Assembly (NCBI GenBank): GCA_024867545.1
Contig: JANFNE010000019.1
Location: 248,001 to 312,000 of the forward strand
Length of the DNA: 64,000 bases
Reading direction: 5' to 3'
Source: Phytopythium helicoides
Lineage: Eukaryota > Oomycota > Peronosporomycetes > Pythiales > Pythiaceae
Position numbers and translations under genes: made by a program. The notes beneath the pieces are model-generated. The model worked only from the letters and a program-made list of their open reading frames with translations. It ran no database searches and was not told the DNA's origin. Positions 1-12,948 of this stretch are shown here, piece after piece (within the stretch, counting starts at the first letter, position 1; each line of letters begins with the position of its first letter).

Positions 1-669
1 GCCTTCAGCGACACCTTGGTATTGATCCATAAATGCGATAGCGTCGTCCACCACGTTGTTCACGTGGAGAGCGTAAAATTGGCGACCAAACAGCCGTAGT
101 GACCACAGAGCTCCAACGTGCAGGTCGTGGGGACGGATTAATGGAACTGTTTCTGAGAGGAGAAACGGAACTGTGAGGTGATTTACAACTGCTGGGGGGA
201 TGATATTGCCACGGCTCTTCCGGCATGCCGTACACACTTCATCTTGGCGTTGTAGTAACTCGAGAGGATTGAGAACCATGTCACTGACTCCGGCACCGAC
301 TTGTAAGTCGTAGTTGAGTGGGTCAACCTTGATTTGGCGAGGGGTATCGGTAAGTTTGACCGTCACAACGCCTTCCCGTCTTATCTTGTGAGGCTGGCGC
401 CTTCCACCCCAAATTCGTAACGCGACACCACACCGTAAGCCCAGTGACCTGTCAATGGGCCAGTTGGCTGAACAAAAGCGACAGGGTGGCTCACATAATT
501 TCCTGGCCAGAGATCTGCTTCTCCGTTGTCGACCACCCAGGTAGACAGAACGGAAATGACAACTTCCAGCTCTTCAGTGTCCACGTCGGGCCTAACAACT
601 CTGACACTAGCGCGATCGCCTTGGAGCCGGCTAACTTGAGGAGAAATGAAAACTGAGGTTCTGCTAAGC
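1..669 (-). pseudogene. Unrecognised protein-like frame with one frame break, running off the left edge
   Basis: Read on the minus strand, a protein-like frame is open from about 669 down to a TAA at 381-383. It includes the stretch DTEELEVVISVLSTW followed by a Gly/Pro/Trp-containing segment. A second frame, shifted by one base, takes over at about 380 and stays open to position 1; it contains KLTDTPRQIKVDPLNYDL and a CTAC motif. The two frames look like parts of one protein broken by a single-base indel near 380-390. No plausible GT-AG intron bridges the switch. I do not recognise the family and can assign no function. It could be a decayed gene, a decayed transposon fragment, or a live gene with an assembly indel. 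Seen: the open frames. Inferred: that they belong together. Confidence 0.35.
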
Positions 670-1670
670 TACATCCTAAATCTGCTCCTAAGTATATCAA
701 ACTTCACCTTCGATCTTCCTGTCTTGTCGGAAAACGGATTCTCCTCACGGACTGATCCCGAAGCTCGTGGAAACATGAACGGCAAGACATCACCACGGCT
801 GTGAACCGTTTGTCACGATAGCTTATCCAATGCAGCATCATTGGGAAGGAGTGAAACGTATGCTTCAATACCTCCGTGCCTACGAACTGTGGTCTATTTT
901 GCCTGTACGTTCGCAGCATCGGCGCTTCGCTGAGTTCGGTCATTTCCGCGACGTAAAATTTGGAGAGGACTCAACATCAGCCAAGTCATCATCCAGTGCA
1001 TTGTTCAGATCAACGGCACGACGACATCGAAGTTCTCAAAGAAATAGACGCCGGCTAGACAAAACACACTACAGCAGTGCTTGCAGTGCAAGAACGTATG
1101 TAAACCTTTTAGCCGTTTAGAAAGCTCGGCCTACCTCGGCAGGACGATATGTTGCACATCACAACTAATCTGCAATCAAGGCTATCGAGAGCAGCTTCAT
1201 AACAGTCAGCATGCAATGTACATAAAATTAATACCACTTTAGCTCTTTTATTAAGAGCATTCTTCAGCTTAGAGCATACTAATGCTAAGCGTATCTCTCC
1301 GTGAAGAGCATCTATCTGTTGTGAATGCCGTAGCACACTGCGATGATAAGAGGCACTCTTCCAGACCAAGTTCTTAAAAGCCAATGTGTCACACAATCCA
1401 AACGCTTGACTTCGCATCGCTTACCATTCAGAGATTGAGTGAGTTATGCGCTAAGAGCTATTCTCAGCTATGAAGCTCCATGACTCGAGGGATTGAACTG
1501 AAGGAGGTAACCTTGCAGCAGTCATGAAGTATATCAGCAACACAGGAACATACCCGCAGCAGCTCTCTGCTAAGAAGTGATCATCAAAGGTGATCTAGAT
1601 GAAGGACCTAGATGACCTCTCCGCTTTCAACCAAGCAGCCTAGCTAAGGAATACTCTTGGCGAAGAAAAC
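670..1670. other. Gene-poor stretch left of the satellite array
   Basis: About 1 kb with no supported gene. It is visibly richer in A and T than the rest of the window. A 102-codon minus-strand frame at 1109-1417 is present but has no domain or codon pattern that I trust. No LTR edges, terminal inverted repeats or RNA gene were seen. It ends directly at the first degenerate satellite unit. Confidence 0.5.
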
Positions 1671-1740
1671 ACGGTCTATCAATATGGTCCTATGTAGAGC
1701 TGTAGGACTGGATTTGGACACTGGGACATTGGGACATTGG
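1671..1740. repeat. Degenerate left-edge satellite unit lacking the GC hairpin
   Basis: The first recognisable unit reads GTCTATCAATATGGTC and then passes through CCTAT straight to GTAGAGCTGTAGG. All later units have the ~29-bp GC-rich inverted repeat segment between these two parts. It also has only a short run of the 8-bp block. It is either an edge unit that lost the hairpin or a relic of an older, hairpin-less form. Edge units of satellites usually diverge most because they escape homogenisation. Confidence 0.75.
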
Positions 1741-1795
1741 GACAAGTGGCAGGTCAAAGATGCAAGTGACTCGACGGGGTCTGTCAATATGGTCG

Positions 1796-1820
1796 GCGCG
1801 GGCGGAGCATCTGCCCGCGC
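1796..1820. repeat. GC-rich perfect hairpin, first example of a motif found in each unit
   Basis: GCGCGGGC at 1796-1803 and GCCCGCGC at 1813-1820 are exact reverse complements around the 9-nt loop GGAGCATCT. The same inverted repeat recurs in essentially every unit of the array. Units with the T-to-C variant (GCGCCGG) gain two further Watson-Crick pairs, giving a 10-bp stem. It can form a cruciform in DNA or a stem-loop in RNA. Its function is unknown. Confidence 0.85.
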
Positions 1821-3171
1821 TGGTGTAGAGCTGTAGGACTGGATTTGGACACTGGGACATTGGGACATTGGGACATTGGGACATTGGGACAAGTGGCAAG
1901 TCAAAGATGCAAGTGACTCGACGGGGTCTGTCAATATGGTCGGCGCGGGCGGAGCATCTGCCCGCGCTGTTGTAGAGCTGTAGGACTGGATTTGGACACT
2001 GGGACATTGGGACATTGGGACATTGGGACATTGGGACATTGGGACATTAGGACAAGTGGCAAGTCAAAGATGCAAGTGACTCGACGGGGTCTGTCAATAT
2101 GGTCGGCGCGGGCGGAGCATCTGCCCGCGCTGTTGTAGAGCTGTAGGACTGGATTTGGACACTGGGACATTGGGACATTGGGACATTGGGACATTGGGAC
2201 ATTGGGACATTAGGACAAGTGGCAAGTCAAAGATCCAAGTGACTCGACGGAGGTCTGTCAATATGGTCGGCGCGGGCGGAGCATCTGCCCGCGCTGGTGT
2301 AGAGCTGTAGGACTGGATTTGGACACTGGGACATTGGGACATTGGGACATTGGGACATTGGGACAAGTGGCAGGTCAAAGATGCAAGTGACTCGACGGGG
2401 TCTGTCAATATGGTCGGCGCGGGCGGAGCATCTGCCCGCGCTGGTGTAGAGCTGTAGGACTGGATTTGGACACTGGGACATTGGGACATTGGGACATTGG
2501 GACATTGGGACAAGTGGCAAGTCAAAGATGCAAGTGACTCGACGGGGTCTGTCAATATGGTCGGCGCGGGCGGAGCATCTGCCCGCGCTGTTGTAGAGCT
2601 GTAGGACTGGATTTGGACACTGGGACATTGGGACATTGGGACATTGGGACATTGGGACATTGGGACATTAGGACAAGTGGCAAGTCAAAGATGCAAGTGA
2701 CTCGACGGGGTCTGTCAATATGGTCGGCGCGGGCGGAGCATCTGCCCGCGCTGGTGTAGAGCTGTAGGACTGGATTTGGACACTGGGACATTGGGACATT
2801 GGGACATTGGGACATTGGGACAAGTGGCAAGTCAAAGATGCAAGTGACTCGACGGGGTCTGTCAATATGGTCGGCGCGGGCGGAGCATCTGCCCGCGCTG
2901 GTGTAGAGCTGTAGGACTGGATTTGGACACTGGGACATTGGGACATTGGGACATTGGGACATTGGGACATTAGGACAAGTGGCAAGTCAAAGATGCAAGT
3001 GACTCGACGGGGTCTGTCAATATGGTCGGCGCGGGCGGAGCATCTGCCCGCGCCGGTGTAGAGCTGTAGGACTGGATTTGGACACTGGGACATTGGGACA
3101 TTGGGACATTGGGACATTGGGACATTGGGACAAGTGGCAAGTCAAAGATGCAAGTGACTCGACGGGGTCTG

Positions 3172-6100
3172 TCAATATGGTCGGCGCGGGCGGAGCATCT
3201 GCCCGCGCTGGTGTAGAGCTGTAGGACTGGATTTGGACACTGGGACATTGGGACATTGGGACATTGGGACATTGGGACATTGGGACATTAGGACAAGTGG
3301 CAAGTCAAAGATGCAAGTGACTCGACGGGGTCTGTCAATATGGTCGGCGCGGGCGGAGCATCTGCCCGCGCTGGTGTAGAGCTGTAGGACTGGATTTGGA
3401 CACTGGGACATTGGGACATTGGGACATTGGGACATTGGGACATTGGGACAAGTGGCAAGTCAAAGATGCAAGTGACTCGACGGGGTCTGTCAATATGGTC
3501 GGCGCGGGCGGAGCATCTGCCCGCGCTGGTGTAGAGCTGTAGGACTGGATTTGGACACTGGGACATTGGGACATTGGGACATTGGGACATTGGGACATTA
3601 GGACAAGTGGCAAGTCAAAGATGCAAGTGACTCGACGGGGTCTGTCAATATGGTCGGCGCGGGCGGAGCATCTGCCCGCGCTGGTGTAGAGCTGTAGGAC
3701 TGGATTTGGACACTGGGACATTGGGACATTGGGACATTGGGACATTGGGACATTAGGACAAGTGGCAAGTCAAAGATGCAAGTGACTCGACGGGGTCTGT
3801 CAATATGGTCGGCGCGGGCGGAGCATCTGCCCGCGCTGGTGTAGAGCTGTAGGACTGGATTTGGACACTGGGACATTGGGACATTGGGACATTGGGACAA
3901 GTGGCAAGTCAAAGATGCAAGTGACTCGACGGGGTCTGTCAATATGGTCGGCGCGGGCGGAGCATCTGCCCGCGCTGGTGTAGAGCTGTAGGACTGGATT
4001 TGGACACTGGGACATTGGGACATTGGGACATTGGGACATTGGGACATTAGGACAAGTGGCAAGTCAAAGATGCAAGTGACTCGACGGGGTCTGTCAATAT
4101 GGTCGGCGCGGGCGGAGCATCTGCCCGCGCTGGTGTAGAGCTGTAGGACTGGATTTGGACACTGGGACATTGGGACATTGGGACATTGGGACATTGGGAC
4201 ATTGGGACAAGTGGCAAGTCAAAGATGCAAGTGACTCGACGGGGTCTGTCAATATGGTCGGCGCGGGCGGAGCATCTGCCCGCGCTGGTGTAGAGCTGTA
4301 GGACTGGATTTGGACACTGGGACATTGGGACATTGGGACATTGGGACATTGGGACATTGGGACAAGTGGCAAGTCAAAGATGCAAGTGACTCGACGGGGT
4401 CTGTCAATATGGTCGGCGCGGGCGGAGCATCTGCCCGCGCTGGTGTAGAGCTGTAGGACTGGATTTGGACACTGGGACATTGGGACATTGGGACATTGGG
4501 ACATTGGGACATTAGGACAAGTGGCAAGTCAAAGATGCAAGTGACTCGACGGGGTCTGTCAATATGGTCGGCGCGGGCGGAGCATCTGCCCGCGCTGGTG
4601 TAGAGCTGTAGGACTGGATTTGGACACTGGGACATTGGGACATTGGGACATTGGGACATTGGGACATTGGGACAAGTGGCAAGTCAAAGATGCAAGTGAC
4701 TCGACGGGGTCTGTCAATATGGTCGGCGCGGGCGGAGCATCTGCCCGCGCTGGTGTAGAGCTGTAGGACTGGATTTGGACACTGGGACATTGGGACATTG
4801 GGACATTGGGACATTGGGACATTGGGACATTAGGACAAGTGGCAAGTCAAAGATGCAAGTGACTCGACGGGGTCTGTCAATATGGTCGGCGCGGGCGGAG
4901 CATCTGCCCGCGCTGGTGTAGAGCTGTAGGACTGGATTTGGACACTGGGACATTGGGACATTGGGACATTGGGACATTGGGACATTGGGACAAGTGGCAA
5001 GTCAAAGATGCAAGTGACTCGACGGGGTCTGTCAATATGGTCGGCGCGGGCGGAGCATCTGCCCGCGCTGGTGTAGAGCTGTAGGACTGGATTTGGACAC
5101 TGGGACATTGGGACATTGGGACATTGGGACATTGGGACATTGGGACAAGTGGCAAGTCAAAGATGCAAGTGACTCGACGGGGTCTGTCAATATGGTCGGC
5201 GCGGGCGGAGCATCTGCCCGCGCTGGTGTAGAGCTGTAGGACTGGATTTGGACACTGGGACATTGGGACATTGGGACATTGGGACATTGGGACATTAGGA
5301 CAAGTGGCAAGTCAAAGATGCAAGTGACTCGACGGGGTCTGTCAATATGGTCGGCGCGGGCGGAGCATCTGCCCGCGCTGGTGTAGAGCTGTAGGACTGG
5401 ATTTGGACACTGGGACATTGGGACATTGGGACATTGGGACATTGGGACATTGGGACAAGTGGCAAGTCAAAGATGCAAGTGACTCGACGGGGTCTGTCAA
5501 TATGGTCGGCGCGGGCGGAGCATCTGCCCGCGCTGGTGTAGAGCTGTAGGACTGGATTTGGACACTGGGACATTGGGACATTGGGACATTGGGACATTGG
5601 GACATTGGGACATTAGGACAAGTGGCAAGTCAAAGATGCAAGTGACTCGACGGGGTCTGTCAATATGGTCGGCGCGGGCGGAGCATCTGCCCGCGCTGGT
5701 GTAGAGCTGTAGGACTGGATTTGGACACTGGGACATTGGGACATTGGGACATTGGGACATTGGGACATTAGGACAAGTGGCAAGTCAAAGATGCAAGTGA
5801 CTCGACGGGGTCTGTCAATATGGTCGGCGCGGGCGGAGCATCTGCCCGCGCTGGTGTAGAGCTGTAGGACTGGATTTGGACACTGGTACATTGGGACATT
5901 GGGACATTGGGACATTGGGACATTGGGACATTAGGACAAGTGGCAAGTCAAAGATGCAAGTGACTCGACGGGGTCTGTCAATATGGTCGGCGCGGGCGGA
6001 GCATCTGCCCGCGCTGGTGTAGAGCTGTAGGACTGGATTTGGACACTGGGACATTGGGACATTGGGACATTGGGACATTGGGACAAGTGGCAGGTCAAAG

Positions 6101-9077
6101 ATGCAAGTGACTCGACGGGGTCTGTCAATATGGTCGGCGCGGGCGGAGCATCTGCCCGCGCTGGTGTAGAGCTGTAGGACTGGATTTGGACACTGGGACA
6201 TTGGGACATTGGGACATTGGGACATTGGGACATTGGGACATTAGGACAAGTGGCAAGTCAAAGATGCAAGTGACTCGACGGGGTCTGTCAATATGGTCGG
6301 CGCGGGCGGAGCATCTGCCCGCGCTGGTGTAGAGCTGTAGGACTGGATTTGGACACTGGGACATTGGGACATTGGGACATTGGGACATTGGGACATTGGG
6401 ACAAGTGGCAAGTCAAAGATGCAAGTGACTCGACGGGGTCTGTCAATATGGTCGGCGCGGGCGGAGCATCTGCCCGCGCTGGTGTAGAGCTGTAGGACTG
6501 GATTTGGACACTGGGACATTGGGACATTGGGACATTGGGACATTGGGACATTAGGACAAGTGGCAAGTCAAAGATGCAAGTGACTCGACGGGGTCTGTCA
6601 ATATGGTCGGCGCGGGCGGAGCATCTGCCCGCGCTGGTGTAGAGCTGTAGGACTGGATTTGGACACTGGGACATTGGGACATTGGGACATTGGGACATTG
6701 GGACATTAGGACAAGTGGCAAGTCAAAGATGCAAGTGACTCGACGGGGTCTGTCAATATGGTCGGCGCGGGCGGAGCATCTGCCCGCGCTGGTGTAGAGC
6801 TGTAGGACTGGATTTGGACACTGGGACATTGGGACATTGGGACATTGGGACAAGTGGCAAGTCAAAGATGCAAGTGACTCGACGGGGTCTGTCAATATGG
6901 TCGGCGCGGGCGGAGCATCTGCCCGCGCTGGTGTAGAGCTGTAGGACTGGATTTGGACACTGGGACATTGGGACATTGGGACATTGGGACATTGGGACAT
7001 TAGGACAAGTGGCAAGTCAAAGATGCAAGTGACTCGACGGGGTCTGTCAATATGGTCGGCGCGGGCGGAGCATCTGCCCGCGCTGGTGTAGAGCTGTAGG
7101 ACTGGATTTGGACACTGGGACATTGGGACATTGGGACATTGGGACATTGGGACATTGGGACAAGTGGCAAGTCAAAGATGCAAGTGACTCGACGGGGTCT
7201 GTCAATATGGTCGGCGCGGGCGGAGCATCTGCCCGCGCTGGTGTAGAGCTGTAGGACTGGATTTGGACACTGGGACATTGGGACATTGGGACATTGGGAC
7301 ATTGGGACATTGGGACAAGTGGCAAGTCAAAGATGCAAGTGACTCGACGGGGTCTGTCAATATGGTCGGCGCGGGCGGAGCATCTGCCCGCGCTGGTGTA
7401 GAGCTGTAGGACTGGATTTGGACACTGGGACATTGGGACATTGGGACATTGGGACATTGGGACATTAGGACAAGTGGCAAGTCAAAGATGCAAGTGACTC
7501 GACGGGGTCTGTCAATATGGTCGGCGCGGGCGGAGCATCTGCCCGCGCTGGTGTAGAGCTGTAGGACTGGATTTGGACACTGGGACATTGGGACATTGGG
7601 ACATTGGGACATTGGGACATTGGGACAAGTGGCAAGTCAAAGATGCAAGTGACTCGACGGGGTCTGTCAATATGGTCGGCGCGGGCGGAGCATCTGCCCG
7701 CGCTGGTGTAGAGCTGTAGGACTGGATTTGGACACTGGGACATTGGGACATTGGGACATTGGGACATTGGGACATTGGGACATTAGGACAAGTGGCAAGT
7801 CAAAGATGCAAGTGACTCGACGGGGTCTGTCAATATGGTCGGCGCGGGCGGAGCATCTGCCCGCGCTGGTGTAGAGCTGTAGGACTGGATTTGGACACTG
7901 GGACATTGGGACATTGGGACATTGGGACATTGGGACATTGGGACAAGTGGCAAGTCAAAGATGCAAGTGACTCGACGGGGTCTGTCAATATGGTCGGCGC
8001 GGGCGGAGCATCTGCCCGCGCTGGTGTAGAGCTGTAGGACTGGATTTGGACACTGGGACATTGGGACATTGGGACATTGGGACATTGGGACATTGGGACA
8101 AGTGGCAAGTCAAAGATGCAAGTGACTCGACGGGGTCTGTCAATATGGTCGGCGCGGGCGGAGCATCTGCCCGCGCTGGTGTAGAGCTGTAGGACTGGAT
8201 TTGGACACTGGGACATTGGGACATTGGGACATTGGGACATTGGGACATTAGGACAAGTGGCAAGTCAAAGATGCAAGTGACTCGACGGGGTCTGTCAATA
8301 TGGTCGGCGCGGGCGGAGCATCTGCCCGCGCTGGTGTAGAGCTGTAGGACTGGATTTGGACACTGGGACATTGGGACATTGGGACATTGGGACATTGGGA
8401 CATTGGGACAAGTGGCAAGTCAAAGATGCAAGTGACTCGACGGGGTCTGTCAATATGGTCGGCGCGGGCGGAGCATCTGCCCGCGCTGGTGTAGAGCTGT
8501 AGGACTGGATTTGGACACTGGGACATTGGGACATTGGGACATTGGGACATTGGGACATTGGGACATTAGGACAAGTGGCAAGTCAAAGATGCAAGTGACT
8601 CGACGGGGTCTGTCAATATGGTCGGCGCGGGCGGAGCATCTGCCCGCGCTGGTGTAGAGCTGTAGGACTGGATTTGGACACTGGGACATTGGGACATTGG
8701 GACATTGGGACATTGGGACATTAGGACAAGTGGCAAGTCAAAGATGCAAGTGACTCGACGGGGTCTGTCAATATGGTCGGCGCGGGCGGAGCATCTGCCC
8801 GCGCTGGTGTAGAGCTGTAGGACTGGATTTGGACACTGGTACATTGGGACATTGGGACATTGGGACATTGGGACATTGGGACATTAGGACAAGTGGCAAG
8901 TCAAAGATGCAAGTGACTCGACGGGGTCTGTCAATATGGTCGGCGCGGGCGGAGCATCTGCCCGCGCTGGTGTAGAGCTGTAGGACTGGATTTGGACACT
9001 GGGACATTGGGACATTGGGACATTGGGACATTGGGACAAGTGGCAGGTCAAAGATGCAAGTGACTCGACGGGGTCTG
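3172..9077. repeat. Higher-order tandem duplication, two copies of 2,953 bp
   Basis: The order of unit lengths and marker variants from about 3172 to 6124 is repeated from about 6125 to 9077 at a constant offset of 2,953 bp, about 19 units. A diagnostic CACTGGTACATT variant occurs at 5881 and again at 8834, and a CAGGTC variant at 6091 and 9044, both exactly 2,953 apart. The two copies are directly adjacent, so this is a tandem block duplication within the satellite. It probably arose by unequal exchange or replication slippage. The outer limits are set by where the match fails and are accurate to about one unit. Confidence 0.85.
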
Positions 9078-12000
9078 TCAATATGGTCGGCGCGGGCGGA
9101 GCATCTGCCCGCGCTGGTGTAGAGCTGTAGGACTGGATTTGGACACTGGGACATTGGGACATTGGGACATTGGGACATTGGGACAAGTGGCAAGTCAAAG
9201 ATGCAAGTGACTCGACGGGGTCTGTCAATATGGTCGGCGCGGGCGGAGCATCTGCCCGCGCTGTTGTAGAGCTGTAGGACTGGATTTGGACACTGGGACA
9301 TTGGGACATTGGGACATTGGGACATTGGGACATTAGGACAAGTGGCAAGTCAAAGATGCAAGTGACTCGACGGGGTCTGTCAATATGGTCGGCGCGGGCG
9401 GAGCATCTGCCCGCGCTGGTGTAGAGCTGTAGGACTGGATTTGGACACTGGGACATTGGGACATTGGGACATTGGGACATTGGGACAAGTGGCAAGTCAA
9501 AGATGCAAGTGACTCGACGGGGTCTGTCAATATGGTCGGCGCGGGCGGAGCATCTGCCCGCGCTGGTGTAGAGCTGTAGGACTGGATTTGGACACTGGGA
9601 CATTGGGACATTGGGACATTGGGACATTGGGACATTAGGACAAGTGGCAAGTCAAAGATGCAAGTGACTCGACGGGGTCTGTCAATATGGTCGGCGCGGG
9701 CGGAGCATCTGCCCGCGCTGTTGTAGAGCTGTAGGACTGGATTTGGACACTGGGACATTGGGACATTGGGACATTGGGACATTGGGACATTAGGACAAGT
9801 GGCAAGTCAAAGATGCAAGTGACTCGACGGGGTCTGTCAATATGGTCGGCGCGGGCGGAGCATCTGCCCGCGCTGGTGTAGAGCTGTAGGACTGGATTTG
9901 GACACTGGGACATTGGGACATTGGGACATTGGGACATTGGGACAAGTGGCAAGTCAAAGATGCAAGTGACTCGACGGGGTCTGTCAATATGGTCGGCGCG
10001 GGCGGAGCATCTGCCCGCGCTGGTGTAGAGCTGTAGGACTGGATTTGGACACTGGGACATTGGGACATTGGGACATTGGGACATTGGGACATTAGGACAA
10101 GTGGCAAGTCAAAGATGCAAGTGACTCGACGGGGTCTGTCAATATGGTCGGCGCGGGCGGAGCATCTGCCCGCGCTGGTGTAGAGCTGTAGGACTGGATT
10201 TGGACACTGGGACATTGGGACATTGGGACATTGGGACATTGGGACATTAGGACAAGTGGCAAGTCAAAGATGCAAGTGACTCGACGGGGTCTGTCAATAT
10301 GGTCGGCGCGGGCGGAGCATCTGCCCGCGCTGGTGTAGAGCTGTAGGACTGGATTTGGACACTGGGACATTGGGACATTGGGACATTGGGACATTGGGAC
10401 AAGTGGCAAGTCAAAGATGCAAGTGACTCGACGGGGTCTGTCAATATGGTCGGCGCGGGCGGAGCATCTGCCCGCGCTGGTGTAGAGCTGTAGGACTGGA
10501 TTTGGACACTGGGACATTGGGACATTGGGACATTGGGACATTGGGACATTAGGACAAGTGGCAAGTCAAAGATGCAAGTGACTCGACGGGGTCTGTCAAT
10601 ATGGTCGGCGCGGGCGGAGCATCTGCCCGCGCTGGTGTAGAGCTGTAGGACTGGATTTGGACACTGGGACATTGGGACATTGGGACATTGGGACATTGGG
10701 ACAAGTGGCAAGTCAAAGATGCAAGTGACTCGACGGGGTCTGTCAATATGGTCGGCGCGGGCGGAGCATCTGCCCGCGCTGGTGTAGAGCTGTAGGACTG
10801 GATTTGGACACTGGGACATTGGGACATTGGGACATTGGGACATTGGGACATTAGGACAAGTGGCAAGTCAAAGATGCAAGTGACTCGACGGGGTCTGTCA
10901 ATATGGTCGGCGCGGGCGGAGCATCTGCCCGCGCTGGTGTAGAGCTGTAGGACTGGATTTGGACACTGGGACATTGGGACATTGGGACATTGGGACATTG
11001 GGACATTAGGACAAGTGGCAAGTCAAAGATGCAAGTGACTCGACGGGGTCTGTCAATATGGTCGGCGCGGGCGGAGCATCTGCCCGCGCTGGTGTAGAGC
11101 TGTAGGACTGGATTTGGACACTGGGACATTGGGACATTGGGACATTGGGACAAGTGGCAAGTCAAAGATGCAAGTGACTCGACGGGGTCTGTCAATATGG
11201 TCGGCGCGGGCGGAGCATCTGCCCGCGCTGGTGTAGAGCTGTAGGACTGGATTTGGACACTGGGACATTGGGACATTGGGACATTGGGACATTGGGACAT
11301 TAGGACAAGTGGCAAGTCAAAGATGCAAGTGACTCGACGGGGTCTGTCAATATGGTCGGCGCGGGCGGAGCATCTGCCCGCGCTGGTGTAGAGCTGTAGG
11401 ACTGGATTTGGACACTGGGACATTGGGACATTGGGACATTGGGACATTGGGACAAGTGGCAAGTCAAAGATGCAAGTGACTCGACGGGGTCTGTCAATAT
11501 GGTCGGCGCGGGCGGAGCATCTGCCCGCGCTGGTGTAGAGCTGTAGGACTGGATTTGGACACTGGGACATTGGGACATTGGGACATTGGGACATTGGGAC
11601 ATTAGGACAAGTGGCAAGTCAAAGATGCAAGTGACTCGACGGGGTCTGTCAATATGGTCGGCGCGGGCGGAGCATCTGCCCGCGCTGGTGTAGAGCTGTA
11701 GGACTGGATTTGGACACTGGGACATTGGGACATTGGGACATTGGGACATTGGGACAAGTGGCAAGTCAAAGATGCAAGTGACTCGACGGGGTCTGTCAAT
11801 ATGGTCGGCGCGGGCGGAGCATCTGCCCGCGCTGGTGTAGAGCTGTAGGACTGGATTTGGACACTGGGACATTGGGACATTGGGACATTGGGACATTGGG
11901 ACATTAGGACAAGTGGCAAGTCAAAGATGCAAGTGACTCGACGGGGTCTGTCAATATGGTCGGCGCGGGCGGAGCATCTGCCCGCGCTGGTGTAGAGCTG

Positions 12001-12948
12001 TAGGACTGGATTTGGACACTGGTACATTGGGACATTGGGACATTGGGACAAGTGGCAAGTCAAAGATGCAAGTGACTCGACGGGGTCTGTCAATATGGTC
12101 GGCGCGGGCGGAGCATCTGCCCGCGCTGGTGTAGAGCTGTAGGACTGGATTTGGACACTGGGACATTGGGACATTGGGACATTGGGACATTGGGACAAGT
12201 GGCAAGTCAAAGATGCAAGTGACTCGACGGGGTCTGTCAATATGGTCGGCGCGGGCGGAGCATCTGCCCGCGCTGTTGTAGAGCTGTAGGACTGGATTTG
12301 GACACTGGGACATTGGGACATTGGGACATTGGGACATTGGGACATTAGGACAAGTGGCAAGTCAAAGATGCAAGTGACTCGACGGGGTCTGTCAATATGG
12401 TCGGCGCGGGCGGAGCATCTGCCCGCGCTGGTGTAGAGCTGTAGGACTGGATTTGGACACTGGGACATTGGGACATTGGGACATTGGGACATTGGGACAT
12501 TAGGACAAGTGGCAAGTCAAAGATGCAAGTGACTCGACGGGGTCTGTCAATATGGTCGGCGCGGGCGGAGCATCTGCCCGCGCTGGTGTAGAGCTGTAGG
12601 ACTGGATTTGGACACTGGGACATTGGGACATTGGGACATTGGGACATTGGGACAAGTGGCAAGTCAAAGATGCAAGTGACTCGACGGGGTCTGTCAATAT
12701 GGTCGGCGCGGGCGGAGCATCTGCCCGCGCTGGTGTAGAGCTGTAGGACTGGATTTGGACACTGGGACATTGGGACATTGGGACATTGGGACATTAGGAC
12801 AAGTGGCAAGTCAAAGATGCAAGTGACTCGACGGGGTCTGTCAATATGGTCGGCGCGGGCGGAGCATCTGCCCGCGCTGGTGTAGAGCTGTAGGACTGGA
12901 TTTGGACATTGGGACATTGGGACATTGGGACATTGGGACATTGGGACA

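Noticed and set aside
1109..1417. 102-codon minus frame left of the array
   Set aside because: No recognisable domain, no neighbouring exon or element edge; length is within chance expectation.
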